Made by a program: the position numbers and the translations under genes
Assembly: GCA_001544655.2 (NCBI GenBank)
Contig: FCOD02000002.1
Span: 372,001 to 436,000 of the forward strand
DNA: 64,000 nt
Source: Caballeronia turbans
GTDB taxonomy: Bacteria > Pseudomonadota > Gammaproteobacteria > Burkholderiales > Burkholderiaceae
Direction of reading: 5' to 3'
Part shown: piece by piece, positions 17,860 through 27,383 of the stretch
Layout of the letters: each line of letters opens with the position of its first letter
How positions within the stretch are numbered: the stretch's first letter is position 1
Notes under the pieces: model-generated
What the model was told of the DNA's origin: nothing
Databases searched by the model: none
Seen by the model: only the letters and a program-made list of their open reading frames with translations

Positions 17860-18695
17860 GCGGGACACGCGCGGCACGCGACAAGATCGTCGTGCGCGAT
17901 CTGTCGCTCACCTACGTCAACGAGGCGACGGCGTCGAGCCATACCGTGCTCGACGCCTTCGACCTGCGCGTGCGCGAGGGCGAATTCCTGGCTGTGCTCG
18001 GTCCGAGCGGCTGCGGCAAGTCGACCCTGCTCAACCTCCTCGCGGGCCTGAGCGCGCCGACCTCGGGCCGGATCACCGTCGATGGCGAGCCTGTCGGCGG
18101 CGCGCGCAACAAGCTCGGCTTCGTGTTTCAGGGCTATGCGCTGTTTCCGTGGCGCACGGTGCGCAAGAACGTCGAAACCGGACTGGAGATTCGCGGCGTG
18201 AAGCGGGCGCAACGGCGCAGCGAGGCAGAACGCTTCCTGCGTCTCGTCGGCCTGCTCGATTTCGCGGATCACTATCCGCATCAATTGTCGGGCGGCATGC
18301 GGCAGCGCGTGGCGATCGCGCGGGTGCTCGCCTACGGTCCCGAGATCCTGCTGATGGACGAGCCTTTCGGCGCGCTCGATGCCCAGACGCGCGAGTCGTT
18401 GCAGCACGAGTTGCTCGGCATCTGGGAGCAGAGCGCGAAGACGGTCGTGTTCGTCACGCACAGCATCGACGAAGCGATTTTTCTGGCGGACCGTGTTGCC
18501 ATCGTCGGGCGCGGGCCAGGACGCGTGAAGGAGATCATCGATATCGATTTGCCGCGTCCGCGTCCGGCATCGGTACGACACAGCGCCGCGTTTGTCGCGC
18601 TGCGCCAGCGCGCGTGGGCGAGCCTGAGCCATGAGCTGGACGATGCGCGGGGCGCGCCGCGTGAGCTCGTCGCCGAAACACTGACGGGGGCGTGA
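17856..18695 (+). CDS. ABC transporter ATP-binding protein of third importer
   Basis: A 279-residue nucleotide-binding subunit of the nitrate/sulfonate/bicarbonate class. Motifs are Walker A GPSGCGKST (49-57), signature LSGGMRQR (144-151), Walker B ILLMDEP (164-170) and H-loop VTHSIDEA. The start ATG overlaps the binding-protein stop (ATGA). The C-terminal 40 residues extend a little beyond typical SsuB. Confidence 0.88.
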   Translation: MSGTRAARDKIVVRDLSLTYVNEATASSHTVLDAFDLRVREGEFLAVLGPSGCGKSTLLNLLAGLSAPTSGRITVDGEPVGGARNKLGFVFQGYALFPWRTVRKNVETGLEIRGVKRAQRRSEAERFLRLVGLLDFADHYPHQLSGGMRQRVAIARVLAYGPEILLMDEPFGALDAQTRESLQHELLGIWEQSAKTVVFVTHSIDEAIFLADRVAIVGRGPGRVKEIIDIDLPRPRPASVRHSAAFVALRQRAWASLSHELDDARGAPRELVAETLTGA

Positions 18696-18698
18696 AAA

Positions 18699-19553
18699 GT
18701 GGCGGAACAAGAGACATTGAACGAGCTGCCCGTCTTGCTGGGCGCAAAGCGGAGCGTTGCGCGCGGGGCAAGGCGCGGGCGCGGCGTGAACCTTTCGTTC
18801 GCGTTCGAGCGCTCGATCGCGCTGATCGTTTTTGCGGTGTTGTGGGAAGTGCTGCCGCGCTCGGGCATCGTGAGCACGGCCTATTTGAGCCCGCCCTCAC
18901 AAGTGGCGCTCGCGATCGCGCGCCTGTTCGATAGCGGCGACGTGTGGACGCATCTCGGCGCGAGCGCGCTGCGCTCCATCAGCGGCCTTTTGCTGGCCAT
19001 CGCGGGCGGCGTCGTGTCGGGCTTCGCGCTGGGATGGTTTCGCCGCGCGGAAAGAATCATCGATCCGCTCTATCAGCTGCTGCGCCAGGTGTCCGCGTTC
19101 GCGCTGTTTCCGGTGTTCATGCTGTTCCTCGGCATCGGCGAGTCGTCGAAGATCGCCATCATCGTGTGGGCCGCATTCTGGCCGGTGCTGCTCAATACCA
19201 TCTCGGGCGTGAAGCAGGTGGAGCGCGTGTTCATCGATTGCGCGCGCTCGATGGGCGCCTCGCAGGGCTTCATCTTCGCCAAGGTGGTGCTGCCCGCCGC
19301 GCTGCCCGAGATCCTGACCGGCATCCGGCTCGCGGGCGCATACAGCATCACGGCGCTGGTCGCGGCGGAGATGATCGGCGCACGCTCCGGGCTCGGCTTC
19401 TACACGCTCAATTCGCAGGAGACGTTCCAGATTCCCGACATGTACGCGGGCATCGTGCTGCTCGCGCTGTTCGGCCTGCTGATCAACAAGAGTCTTTCGC
19501 TGCTCGAGCGGCGCCTGCTGCGCTGGCGTGTGGGGCTCGCGCAAAATGGCTAG
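18699..19553 (+). CDS. ABC transporter permease of third importer
   Basis: A 284-residue permease with about six membrane segments and the coupling loop [27 protein letters not shown]. Translation starts at GTG 18699, three bases after the ATPase stop. Residues 1-30 are polar and cytoplasmic. It overlaps the next gene by eight bases, which makes a four-gene operon with two different binding proteins. Confidence 0.87.
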   Translation: MAEQETLNELPVLLGAKRSVARGARRGRGVNLSFAFERSIALIVFAVLWEVLPRSGIVSTAYLSPPSQVALAIARLFDSGDVWTHLGASALRSISGLLLAIAGGVVSGFALGWFRRAERIIDPLYQLLRQVSAFALFPVFMLFLGIGESSKIAIIVWAAFWPVLLNTISGVKQVERVFIDCARSMGASQGFIFAKVVLPAALPEILTGIRLAGAYSITALVAAEMIGARSGLGFYTLNSQETFQIPDMYAGIVLLALFGLLINKSLSLLERRLLRWRVGLAQNG

Positions 19554-20424
19554 GAGCGCGCTCGCGGCGCTTCCGGGTCACGGCAGACGCCTGCGCTGGC
19601 TCGCCCTCGCGGTCATGGCGATGGTGGCGCTCTCGTCGTTGCCGCTGCGCGATGCATGGCGCAATCGCCCGGGAGATGACCGGCCTTTCGCCGCTGCGCT
19701 CACACGCGGAACGCTGATCGTCGCGGTCCCGTCGCGGCCCGCGCCGACGCTCAACGTCGGCCGGGTCGATCATTTCGCGCGCGTACCGGACGGCTTTGCC
19801 GCGGCGCTGGCCGAAGACATCGGACAGCGCGCGGGACTGCCCGTCACCCTGCTGCTCGCCGGGCCGGGCGAAGCCGCAGACGCGCTGCGATCGGGCCGCG
19901 CGGATGTCGCCGTCGCGGGGCTCGCGTTCGGCGCCGAACCGTCGCTCGCCTATGCGCCGAGCCCCTATACGTCCGGACGCGGCACGGCGCTCGTGCTTCG
20001 GCGCGGCACGGTGCGCGACTGGGGCGATCTCGCGGGAAGCCTGATCTGCGTCTCGCACGGCAGTCCGTTCGCGCGGGAGGCCGCGCGCCGCGCGCATGCG
20101 GGCGTACAGGCGTTCGACCGTCCGCTCGATGCGTTGCTGGCCTTTCAGGCGGGGGAGTGCGCGGCGCTCGTCGACGACGAGTATGTGATCCGGCAGTTGC
20201 TCAGGCAGCCCGACTGGGCGTATTACCGGCGTCTGCCCGGCACGGTCGCGGCTGCGCCCGCCTTCATCGCGACGCGCATCGGCGATGCCGCGACCACTGC
20301 GTTCACGGAACGGATCGTCGAGAGCTGGCGGCGGCAACGCTGGCTCTCGACGGTGCGCGAAGATCAGGCGACACGCCTCGCATTCGACATGTTCAACGCC
20401 CAGAACGATCTCTATTGCCACTGA
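19546..20424 (+). CDS. Substrate-binding protein, family 3 (amino-acid-type PBP), fourth gene of importer operon
   Basis: A 292-residue protein with a basic leader and one hydrophobic stretch (about residues 14-35), then a bacterial family-3 solute-binding fold: RGTLIVAVPSRPAPTLN, GFAAALAEDIGQRAGLPVTLL, LRSGRADVAVAGLAFGAEPSLAYA and [21 protein letters not shown]. The leader lacks a clear cleavage site, so it may stay membrane-anchored. It starts inside the permease gene at ATG 19546. Family-3 proteins normally serve amino-acid or opine importers, so a second, unrelated binding protein in an NMT1-type importer is odd. It could widen substrate range or be an enzyme-like relative. Its job is unknown. 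Confidence 0.75.
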   Translation: MARSALAALPGHGRRLRWLALAVMAMVALSSLPLRDAWRNRPGDDRPFAAALTRGTLIVAVPSRPAPTLNVGRVDHFARVPDGFAAALAEDIGQRAGLPVTLLLAGPGEAADALRSGRADVAVAGLAFGAEPSLAYAPSPYTSGRGTALVLRRGTVRDWGDLAGSLICVSHGSPFAREAARRAHAGVQAFDRPLDALLAFQAGECAALVDDEYVIRQLLRQPDWAYYRRLPGTVAAAPAFIATRIGDAATTAFTERIVESWRRQRWLSTVREDQATRLAFDMFNAQNDLYCH

Positions 20425-20478
20425 GCGGGCGGGGCGTGGCTACCCCGAACGCACGACGACCACCAGAAACGATCGAAC

Positions 20479-21873
20479 ATGACTCAACGAAACGGACATC
20501 TGCATCTCGGCGCGTTTCTCTATCCCACGGGCCATCATATCGCCGCGTGGCGGCATCCTCATGCGAGCGCCGATGCAGGCAGCAATTTCGCCCACTATGC
20601 CGAGCTTGCGCAGGCGGCGGAAGCGGCGAAGTTCGATCTGATTTTTCTCGCCGACGGCACGGGGACGCGCGGCGACGATCCGCAATTCCTGAGCCGCACC
20701 GCCCACAGCTACGTCGCGCAGTTCGAACCGGTCACGCTTCTTTCAGCGCTTGCCGCAATCACGCGGCGCATCGGTCTGGTCGGCACGGCGTCGACCTCGT
20801 TCAACGAGCCTTATCACATCGCGCGCAAGTTCGCGTCGCTCGATCACATCAGCGGCGGGCGCGCGGGCTGGAACCTGGTCACGTCATCGAGCGAGCATGA
20901 AGCGCGCAACTTCGGCTTCGACGAGCATCTCGCGCATGCAAGGCGCTACGAGCGTGCGGACGAATTCGCGGATGTGGTGTCGGGTCTCTGGGATAGCTGG
21001 GACGAAGACGCCTTCCTGCGCGACAAGGCGTCGGGGCGTTACTTCGATCCGGACAAGCGCCACGTGCTCGATCATCGCGGGGCGTTTTTCAAGGTGCGCG
21101 GGCCATTGAACGTCGCGCGCTCGCCGCAGGGACATCCGGTGACCGTGCAGGCGGGCTCGTCGGAGGCGGGCAAGGAACTCGCCGCCCGCACCGCGGAAGT
21201 GATATTCACGGCGCAACAGACGCTCGACGACGCCGTCGCGTTCTACGCCGACGTCAAGGGCCGCATGGCCCGCCACGGTCGCCATCCGGACTCGCTCAGG
21301 ATCATGCCGGGCGTCATGCCGATCGTCGGCCGCACGGAGGCGGAGGCGCGCGCGAAGTTCGACGAGCTGCAGACGCTCATCGATCCTGTCGTGGGCCTCG
21401 CGATGGTCTCGACGCTGACGGGCGGCTTCGATCTGTCGGCGTACCCGCTCGACGGACCGATTCCCGAATTGCCCGAGACCAACGCAAGCAGAAGCCGGCA
21501 GACGCTAATGATCGAACTGGCGCGCCGCGAGAATCTGACGATCCGCGAGCTATATCGCCGGATCGCCGGCGCGCGCGGACACTGGCAACTCGTCGGCACG
21601 CCTGCGCAGATCGCGGATGCGCTGGAAGAGCGGTTCGTGCACTACGGCGCGGACGGATTCAACGTGATGCCCGCGCTGCTGCCCGATTCGCTGAACGATT
21701 TCATCGAACTGGTGCTTCCGGAGTTGCGGCGGCGCGGACGTTTTCGCAGTGAATATGAAGGCCACACGCTGCGCGAGCATCTCGGTCTAAAGCGGCCGGT
21801 GTCGCGTTACGCGAGGCGGGATGACCCTCTTTCACGTCGGCCGGAGACTGACGACAGGCTTCACGCCGTCTGA
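20479..21873 (+). CDS. LLM class FMN-dependent monooxygenase, NtaA/SnaA/DszA family (second copy)
   Basis: A 464-residue paralogue of the enzyme at 8543-9874, sharing LHLGAFLYPTGHH, NEPYHIARKFA, SLDHISGGRAGWNLVT, VQAGSSEAGKELAA and LPETNASRSR. It closes the third importer operon after a 54-base gap, so importer and monooxygenase probably act on the same compound. The N-terminal LYPTGHHIAAWRHP pattern resembles DszA/DmoA-type enzymes. No flavin reductase accompanies it. The final 20 residues are polar and not conserved between the two copies. Confidence 0.86.
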   Translation: MTQRNGHLHLGAFLYPTGHHIAAWRHPHASADAGSNFAHYAELAQAAEAAKFDLIFLADGTGTRGDDPQFLSRTAHSYVAQFEPVTLLSALAAITRRIGLVGTASTSFNEPYHIARKFASLDHISGGRAGWNLVTSSSEHEARNFGFDEHLAHARRYERADEFADVVSGLWDSWDEDAFLRDKASGRYFDPDKRHVLDHRGAFFKVRGPLNVARSPQGHPVTVQAGSSEAGKELAARTAEVIFTAQQTLDDAVAFYADVKGRMARHGRHPDSLRIMPGVMPIVGRTEAEARAKFDELQTLIDPVVGLAMVSTLTGGFDLSAYPLDGPIPELPETNASRSRQTLMIELARRENLTIRELYRRIAGARGHWQLVGTPAQIADALEERFVHYGADGFNVMPALLPDSLNDFIELVLPELRRRGRFRSEYEGHTLREHLGLKRPVSRYARRDDPLSRRPETDDRLHAV

Positions 21874-21900
21874 CCTACCGAAGCATCGTCGGCGCGCGTC

Positions 21901-22872
21901 CTACTTGCGGGAACGATAACGCCGATCGAGAAAACTTCTGACCAGTGCCGCAATCTCGTTCGGTTTATCGTTGAGCGCGAAGTGCCCCGCCTCGATTATG
22001 TGAACGTCGGCGTCGGGCAGATCGCGCTCGTAGGCGGGAACCTCGGCGAGTTGAAAGGACGGATCGTACTTGCCCCACACGATCAGAGTCGGCGGCTGAT
22101 GCTCGCGCAGCCACGCCTGCCATGCCGGATAACTCGCGACATTGGTCTGATACGAATAGAACAGATCGGTCTGGATATCGGCCTGGCCCGGACGGCTCAG
22201 GAACGCATATTCATCGGTCCAGCGATCCGGATCAATCTGCTCCGGATGCGGGTTCGTTCCCACATGACGCTGGCGCGTCGCTTCGAGCGAAAGAAAGTTC
22301 TTGCGAAGCGCCGCCTCGTTCGATACGCGATCCTTCCAGAATGCCCGACGCGGTTCCTACAACGGACCGAGCCCTTCTTCGTGCGCGACGGCGTTCTGAA
22401 CGATCAGCGCATCGACGCGCTCCGGATTGCGCACGGCGAGGCGCATGCCGATCGGGCCGCCGTAATCCTGCACGTAGAGCGTGTAATGCGTGAGTCCGAC
22501 CGCTTCGGTGAAATGCGCCGTGATCTCGGCGAGATGATCGAAGGTATAGGCGAAAGTCTTCGCATCGGGTGCATCGCTGTGGCCGAAACCCGGGTAGTCG
22601 GGTGCGATCAGATGGTAGCGATCCGACAGGCGCGACAGCAAAGGCTCATACATGCGCGACGACGATGGAAAGCCATGCAGCAGAAGCAGCGTCGGCGCAT
22701 CGGGATTGCCCGCTTCCCTGTAGAAGATCGAAAGCCCATCGACCTGCTTCGTTCGGTAGAGGATGGAGCGGTCGGTTGCCGTGCGCTTTGCAGCCGACGA
22801 TGCGGCCTCGCTTGCCGGGCTGATCATGGCAAGCATCGCGCAAAGCGCAGTTAGTTTCAGAGCACGGTACAT
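21901..22872 (-). pseudogene. Exported alpha/beta hydrolase (epoxide hydrolase/dehalogenase type) with internal amber codon
   Basis: The reverse-strand frame from ATG 22872 (AAGGGA upstream) to the stop at 21901 would encode 323 residues but is interrupted by TAG at 22357-22359, codon 172. Both halves are in the same frame and are clearly one protein: signal peptide (1-23), HGFPSSSRMY oxyanion loop, nucleophile motif VQDYGGPIG before the stop, then WGKYDPSF and catalytic-His motif EAGHFAL after it. The codon follows GLGPL, where I recall a Trp in relatives, so a single TGG to TAG change is the simplest cause. A truncated product would lack the acid and His of the triad. It is divergent from the ATP-citrate-lyase-like operon. 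A sequencing error cannot be excluded. Confidence 0.85.
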
Positions 22873-23355
22873 ATGAAGTCCCTTGAAGGATGATTGAAAC
22901 CTGGACCGCCTCGAGTCCATGCGCCAACCGCTCGCTTCGCCCAATTCAGCGTAGCGTCGTCGCAGGCGTAATTCGATCGTCGCACGCCTCGCGGCCGTCG
23001 TGCAGCGGTCCCGCAAAACTCTGATTCGGTGCACGCATTGATAGCCACGGAACATCAATAGTTGAAAAAATTGCACTTTTGGTTTCAGCCGGTTTGCGTG
23101 AGTATCCGTACTCAAGATTCCAGCGAAATTGGAACGTAAGTAAAACGCATCGGAGACACGCCATGCACGTCGCACGACACATTCAACGCGGCTAACGATT
23201 GCCGCTCGAGGCCGCCCGGTCTCGCGGCCCAGCCTTAACGCATACCAGACATCCGAACCCGAGCGTCAAATGGCGCGGCGGCCGCGTCGTCACGTCTGGC
23301 TCTCGTCCAAACACCCGTTTCTTTTCTATCGCAATGCCTTCAGGAGACAAACTTC
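22873..23355. other. Divergent control region ahead of the ATP-citrate-lyase-like operon
   Basis: This 483-base gap holds the duplicated promoter element described at 23031-23108 and, from there to 23355, a leader of almost 250 bases before the first gene. The leader has no convincing open frame with a ribosome binding site. A good site, AGGAGACA, lies just before the 23356 start. Confidence 0.6.
23031..23108 (+). promoter_or_regulatory. LysR-type operator/promoter element, copy A
   Basis: ATTGAT (23037-23042) and ATCAAT (23054-23059) form a perfect dyad with an 11-base spacer, the T-N11-A geometry of LysR-type regulators. Aligned without gaps to 27384-27461, 56 of 78 bases agree by hand count, far more than chance for intergenic DNA. 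Shared blocks include GCATTGATA, ACATCAAT, GCACTT and GAGTAT. The nearest LysR gene is at 30929-31873. Confidence 0.75.
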
Positions 23356-24654
23356 ATGCAAATCACCGGAATGTTGCACGGCGCGCGCCTGTTGCAATTC
23401 GTCGGATTCCCGGCGAGTGAAATCCTCGGTCCGAGCGCCAGCGAAGAGGAGATCAAGACGTTGATCGATCGTCATCGGCAGATCTTCATCAAGCCCGTCT
23501 TCAAGGGAGGCGTCGGAAAGAAGGGCAAAGCGGGCTTGCTCGGCCGCGCTACGGATCTCAAGACCGCGTTGAGCGAAAAAGAACGGTTGTACTTCGCCGA
23601 ACACACTGTCGGCCATCTGAAAGCGAAGGCAAATGGTGTGACGTTCGAAGCCGGCGTGCCGGCCGAGCACGAAGTTTATTTCTCGATCACCGATTCAACC
23701 CGCTTTCGCGCACCGACGATGACCCTCTCGCACAAGGGCGGCATGGACATCGAAGAGGTCGATCCGAAGCATGTGGCGATGGTGCCTTTCGACGCGTTGA
23801 CGGGCCTGAAGGCGTTCGTCGTGGCAAATGCGCTGAGCGAGATCGGCGCGCCGAAGGAGATCATCTCGCCGCTCGTGCAGCAGTTGCCGAAACTCTGGGA
23901 GCTCTTTCACGACTTCGGCATGACGACGCTGGAGCTCAATCCGATCCGCATGCGCGAGGACAGGAACGGACGCCTGACGCCGGTCGCATGCGACTTCAAG
24001 TGCGGCTTCGATCGCGACGATCCGCGCTGGACGCGCCTTGGACTCCCGCAACACCTGTTCGCCGCCGACTACTCCGACTTCGAGCAGGAGATCAATCAGT
24101 TGCGCACGCATCAGGGCCAAAGCGATGTGTACGTGATCAACGACAAGGGAACGATCCTCGCGCCGACCTTTGGCGGGGGCGCCAACTCGCTCGTCACCGA
24201 AATGCTCGGCGACGCCGCGATCATTTCGTCGGATTTCGGTGGCAATCCACCTTACGCGAAGATGAAGGAAGTGGCCCGTATCTGCTTCAGGCATTGGCTC
24301 AGGCAATCGAACGTGCTTTTCATCATCGGCGGCAAGTCGAACAACACCGACATCTTCGAGACGTTGCGAGCGATGGCCGATGCCCTTCGCGAACACTTCA
24401 GCGAGCATGGACCGACGCCGCTCTACGTGGTGCTCGGCCGTGGCGGGCCGAACCTTGTGCGCGGCATGGCGGCGTTGAGAGACACCTGCGACTCGCTCGG
24501 GTTGCCTTACAGACTTTTCGGATTCGACTCCGACATCAGCGAAGTCATCCAGTACGCCCGAAAGGCGGATGCGTGGATGCGTGAGGGTGGCCGGGCCGAG
24601 ATCGCAGCACGGATCGGCGCGACCGTGAAGACAGCCGAAACGGCTCAGGCTTGA
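23356..24654 (+). CDS. ATP-citrate-lyase-like subunit: ATP-grasp succinyl-CoA-synthetase-beta and citrate-binding domains
   Basis: A 432-residue cytoplasmic protein resembling the beta (AclB) part of ATP-citrate lyase. An ATP-grasp domain covers about residues 1-240, with IKPVFKGGVGKKGKAGL, HKGGMDIEEVDP and MTTLELNPIRM. A C-terminal ACL-type citrate-binding domain follows, with GGGANSLVTEMLGD, FIIGGKSNNTDIFETL (compare GGSIANFTNVAATF in animal enzyme, from memory) and GRGGPN. With the next gene it would activate a carboxylate as a CoA thioester using ATP. ACL-like enzymes are rare in heterotrophic proteobacteria. It starts after AGGAGACA and lies 10 bases before its partner. Substrate is inferred to be a tri- or dicarboxylate from the transporters alongside. 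Confidence 0.82.
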   Translation: MQITGMLHGARLLQFVGFPASEILGPSASEEEIKTLIDRHRQIFIKPVFKGGVGKKGKAGLLGRATDLKTALSEKERLYFAEHTVGHLKAKANGVTFEAGVPAEHEVYFSITDSTRFRAPTMTLSHKGGMDIEEVDPKHVAMVPFDALTGLKAFVVANALSEIGAPKEIISPLVQQLPKLWELFHDFGMTTLELNPIRMREDRNGRLTPVACDFKCGFDRDDPRWTRLGLPQHLFAADYSDFEQEINQLRTHQGQSDVYVINDKGTILAPTFGGGANSLVTEMLGDAAIISSDFGGNPPYAKMKEVARICFRHWLRQSNVLFIIGGKSNNTDIFETLRAMADALREHFSEHGPTPLYVVLGRGGPNLVRGMAALRDTCDSLGLPYRLFGFDSDISEVIQYARKADAWMREGGRAEIAARIGATVKTAETAQA

Positions 24655-24664
24655 GGAGTACGAC

Positions 24665-27364
24665 ATGCATAAGCAACACAGCAAACCGTTCAAGTATTTC
24701 GTCGGCGTCAACTCGCTCGCGCAGATCGCCACACGCGACGATCGCGTGTGCGTGCTCAACATTCTGGGGGGCGAGTCGTCGGACGTGACGCCCGTCAGCC
24801 ACGCCTTCTCGGGCGGCAATATCGTCTTCGGTACGGCACCGGGGAAGGGCGGGAAAACGCTCGCGACACCGATCGGCGATATCCCGGTGTACAACAACGT
24901 CCGCGAAGGGCTGGAGGCCGGGCACCGTTTCAATTGCGGCGTGGTGTACCTGCCGCCATCGGCTGCGCGCGACGGCGTCGCCGAACTGATTCGCGTCAAT
25001 CCAGAGCTTAAGAAGATTTTCATCATCACCGAGAAGATCGCTGTGCACGACGCCCGCGAAATTCGAGCGATGGGCCAGCAAGCCGGCATCGACATCTTTG
25101 GGGCGAACGGGCTGGGGGTCGCGGACTCGTGGAATCGCGTGAGGATCGGCGGAGCGCTCGGCGGCGACAATCCGGACGATTCGCTGCGCAAAGGGTCGAT
25201 CGCGATCTTCTCCAACTCAGGCGGATTCAGCACGACGATCGCGCAATATTTGCGCATGAGCGGCTGGGGCACATCGACCGTCATTTCGAGCGGCAAGGAT
25301 GTCTACATCCACTACGCCGCGCCGGAGTTTGCATTTGCACTCGCCAACGACGCGCGCAGCAAGGCCGCCGTGCTCTATTGCGAACCGGGCGGCTATTACG
25401 AAGCCGACGCGACGTTCACGAAGCCGGTAGTCGCCTGCGTGGTGGGCCGATGGAAGGGCCGCCTGACGCGTGCGGTCGGTCATGCAGGCGCGATGGCCGG
25501 CGGTTCCGATGACGCGCAGGCGAAAGAACGCTGGTTCATGGAGAAGTTCGGCGTCGACCGGCTCTTCACGCCTGACGATCCTTGCTGCTCGGCAAAAGGC
25601 GCGGTCGTGACGAACATCGCGCATATCCCGGCGGCGCTGACGGCCGTCATGCGCGCCAACGCGACGATGCCCGACTTCGAGCCCGAAGGCAGCCTCGCGC
25701 TCAAGCCGTGGTTCGGCTCAGACCAGGGCATCGAGCTGCCCTCCGGTCTTGCGATTCCCGTGGTCGGTGCGGTCGCTCCGTACGACGAGCAAGTCTTGCA
25801 GGTCAACAGCCAGATCGGGGCGGTCGCGCCGCGTCAATCGCTCAAGGACGCATCGGGCGCATCGCAGATGGATGCGAAGACGCAAGTCAGCAGCCTGCAC
25901 GGAACGTCGATGCTCGACGCCGCGACGCGCTCACTCGAAGCGAACGTGAATCTCGCGCTGCTGCACGAACCCGGCGGCGAGAACGACGAAAAGCTGATCA
26001 ACGTGGCGGTCGCGGCATCGGTCAATCTGCATGGAACGCCGGAGCTCGTCGCGGCTCAGGCGGCGCGAGAGGCGGGCAATGCACCCAACGCGATTCTGGC
26101 GGCTGCGGCATCGATCGTCGGGCCGAATCGTCAGCGCGCCGCGCGCGATGCCGCCCAATGGTTGATCGACCACTTCTCGGCTGCGGGCCTCACGAATGCG
26201 CTCGACGACAGCTTCGATATCGGCCAGATCGACGGCACCGGCAGCGAGCCGCTCTTCACGGACGCTCGCGATCCGCGCGCCGAGGCGATGCTCGCGGGAC
26301 TTGCGAGGCGCGGCGCCAAGTCCGTATTGATCCGCTGGCTCACGTCGCAGCCGGCGCACCCGACGGCGGACGCCGTGCTCGCCGCGATCACGACCACGCT
26401 GGCGTGGGGGCCGCTCATGCGCAAGCGCGTGTCGCGCGTGACCGCCGAGAGCCTGCCTTGGTGGACCATGTTGTTCGGACGATTGATCGGCGCTTCGGCC
26501 GATGCATCTCGTCACGCCCCGGGAGGCTTCTGCGGCTTCACCACCGAATCGCTCCTGAACGAACGCAGCCTCACCGAAATTTGCTTCGCCGCATTGCTCG
26601 ATCTCGAACCCGGCCCCGACGATCTGTTCGCCTTCAAAACGCTCGCGGGGCTGCTGCTCACCAACGGTCCCGGAGCCATTTCGGCGCAAGGGGCGAAAGG
26701 CGCCGTATCCGCCGACGGTCCCGAAAGCCCCGAGCGCGTGCAACTCAACAAGGCGCTCGTCGGCTTCCTTTCGCATACCGGCTATACGCATGGCGGCAAC
26801 GGCTACGAGGGAATCGCCTTTTTGATCGAAGCGTTCCGCGACACGCCGCTCAGCGATCCGTCGGACGCCGGCCACGGCGTGGATCTGCGCAAGCTGGCCG
26901 CGCGCGCGGTGGAGCATTACGCGCAATACAAGGCGCGCAAGAAGAACGCGGGCAGCCTGGACATCGCGAAGCTGCCAGGGGTCAATCATCCGGTGTTCAA
27001 GGACAGGCCCGTCAATCATGACCCGCGCGAAGTGTTCATCGCAAATCTGTGCGAGCAACGCGGGGAATACAACGCGTTCCATGCGTTCTATCGCGAGCTC
27101 GTGCAGGCGCTGTTCGATGCCGGCGTGTCGCGCAACGTGTATTGCGTGAACGTCGATGCGGTGATCGCGGCGCTGCTGCTCAAGATGCTGTGGCAACCGC
27201 TGCGACGCGGCGATCTGGCGGAGTCGGATCTGGAAACTGCCGCGTTCACGATCTTCCTGTATCCCAGGATGCTCGGCTGCGCGGCGGAAATCGACGATCA
27301 CCTGAACCGTGGACGCAACATGGACACGCGCACGCCCGCTTCCCAGTGCCGCTTCGTCGCCTGA
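24665..27364 (+). CDS. ATP-citrate-lyase-like subunit: SucD-type CoA ligase fused to citrate-synthase-like domain
   Basis: An 899-residue protein. Residues 1-340 are a succinyl-CoA-synthetase-alpha-like unit with the phosphohistidine motif [10 protein letters not shown] (H273). Residues about 420-890 are citrate-synthase-like: [18 protein letters not shown] (H775) aligns with the GIGH motif, and [15 protein letters not shown] (D831) with LNVDGLIG. At the place of the other catalytic His (HGPAVSGAH in ATP-citrate lyase) it reads [10 protein letters not shown] (667-676), so that His seems replaced by Gln or lost. It is about 290 residues longer than a two-subunit AclA, with the first half of the citrate-synthase fold expanded. 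It may split a citrate analogue, or only make a CoA thioester. AGGAG precedes the start. Confidence 0.8.
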   Translation: MHKQHSKPFKYFVGVNSLAQIATRDDRVCVLNILGGESSDVTPVSHAFSGGNIVFGTAPGKGGKTLATPIGDIPVYNNVREGLEAGHRFNCGVVYLPPSAARDGVAELIRVNPELKKIFIITEKIAVHDAREIRAMGQQAGIDIFGANGLGVADSWNRVRIGGALGGDNPDDSLRKGSIAIFSNSGGFSTTIAQYLRMSGWGTSTVISSGKDVYIHYAAPEFAFALANDARSKAAVLYCEPGGYYEADATFTKPVVACVVGRWKGRLTRAVGHAGAMAGGSDDAQAKERWFMEKFGVDRLFTPDDPCCSAKGAVVTNIAHIPAALTAVMRANATMPDFEPEGSLALKPWFGSDQGIELPSGLAIPVVGAVAPYDEQVLQVNSQIGAVAPRQSLKDASGASQMDAKTQVSSLHGTSMLDAATRSLEANVNLALLHEPGGENDEKLINVAVAASVNLHGTPELVAAQAAREAGNAPNAILAAAASIVGPNRQRAARDAAQWLIDHFSAAGLTNALDDSFDIGQIDGTGSEPLFTDARDPRAEAMLAGLARRGAKSVLIRWLTSQPAHPTADAVLAAITTTLAWGPLMRKRVSRVTAESLPWWTMLFGRLIGASADASRHAPGGFCGFTTESLLNERSLTEICFAALLDLEPGPDDLFAFKTLAGLLLTNGPGAISAQGAKGAVSADGPESPERVQLNKALVGFLSHTGYTHGGNGYEGIAFLIEAFRDTPLSDPSDAGHGVDLRKLAARAVEHYAQYKARKKNAGSLDIAKLPGVNHPVFKDRPVNHDPREVFIANLCEQRGEYNAFHAFYRELVQALFDAGVSRNVYCVNVDAVIAALLLKMLWQPLRRGDLAESDLETAAFTIFLYPRMLGCAAEIDDHLNRGRNMDTRTPASQCRFVA

Positions 27365-27383
27365 ACGGGAAGCCGGCAGCGAT

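Noticed and set aside
23037-23059. FNR/ANR box
   Set aside because: The half sites resemble TTGAT and ATCAA, but the spacer is 11 bases, not 4. The geometry fits a LysR site.
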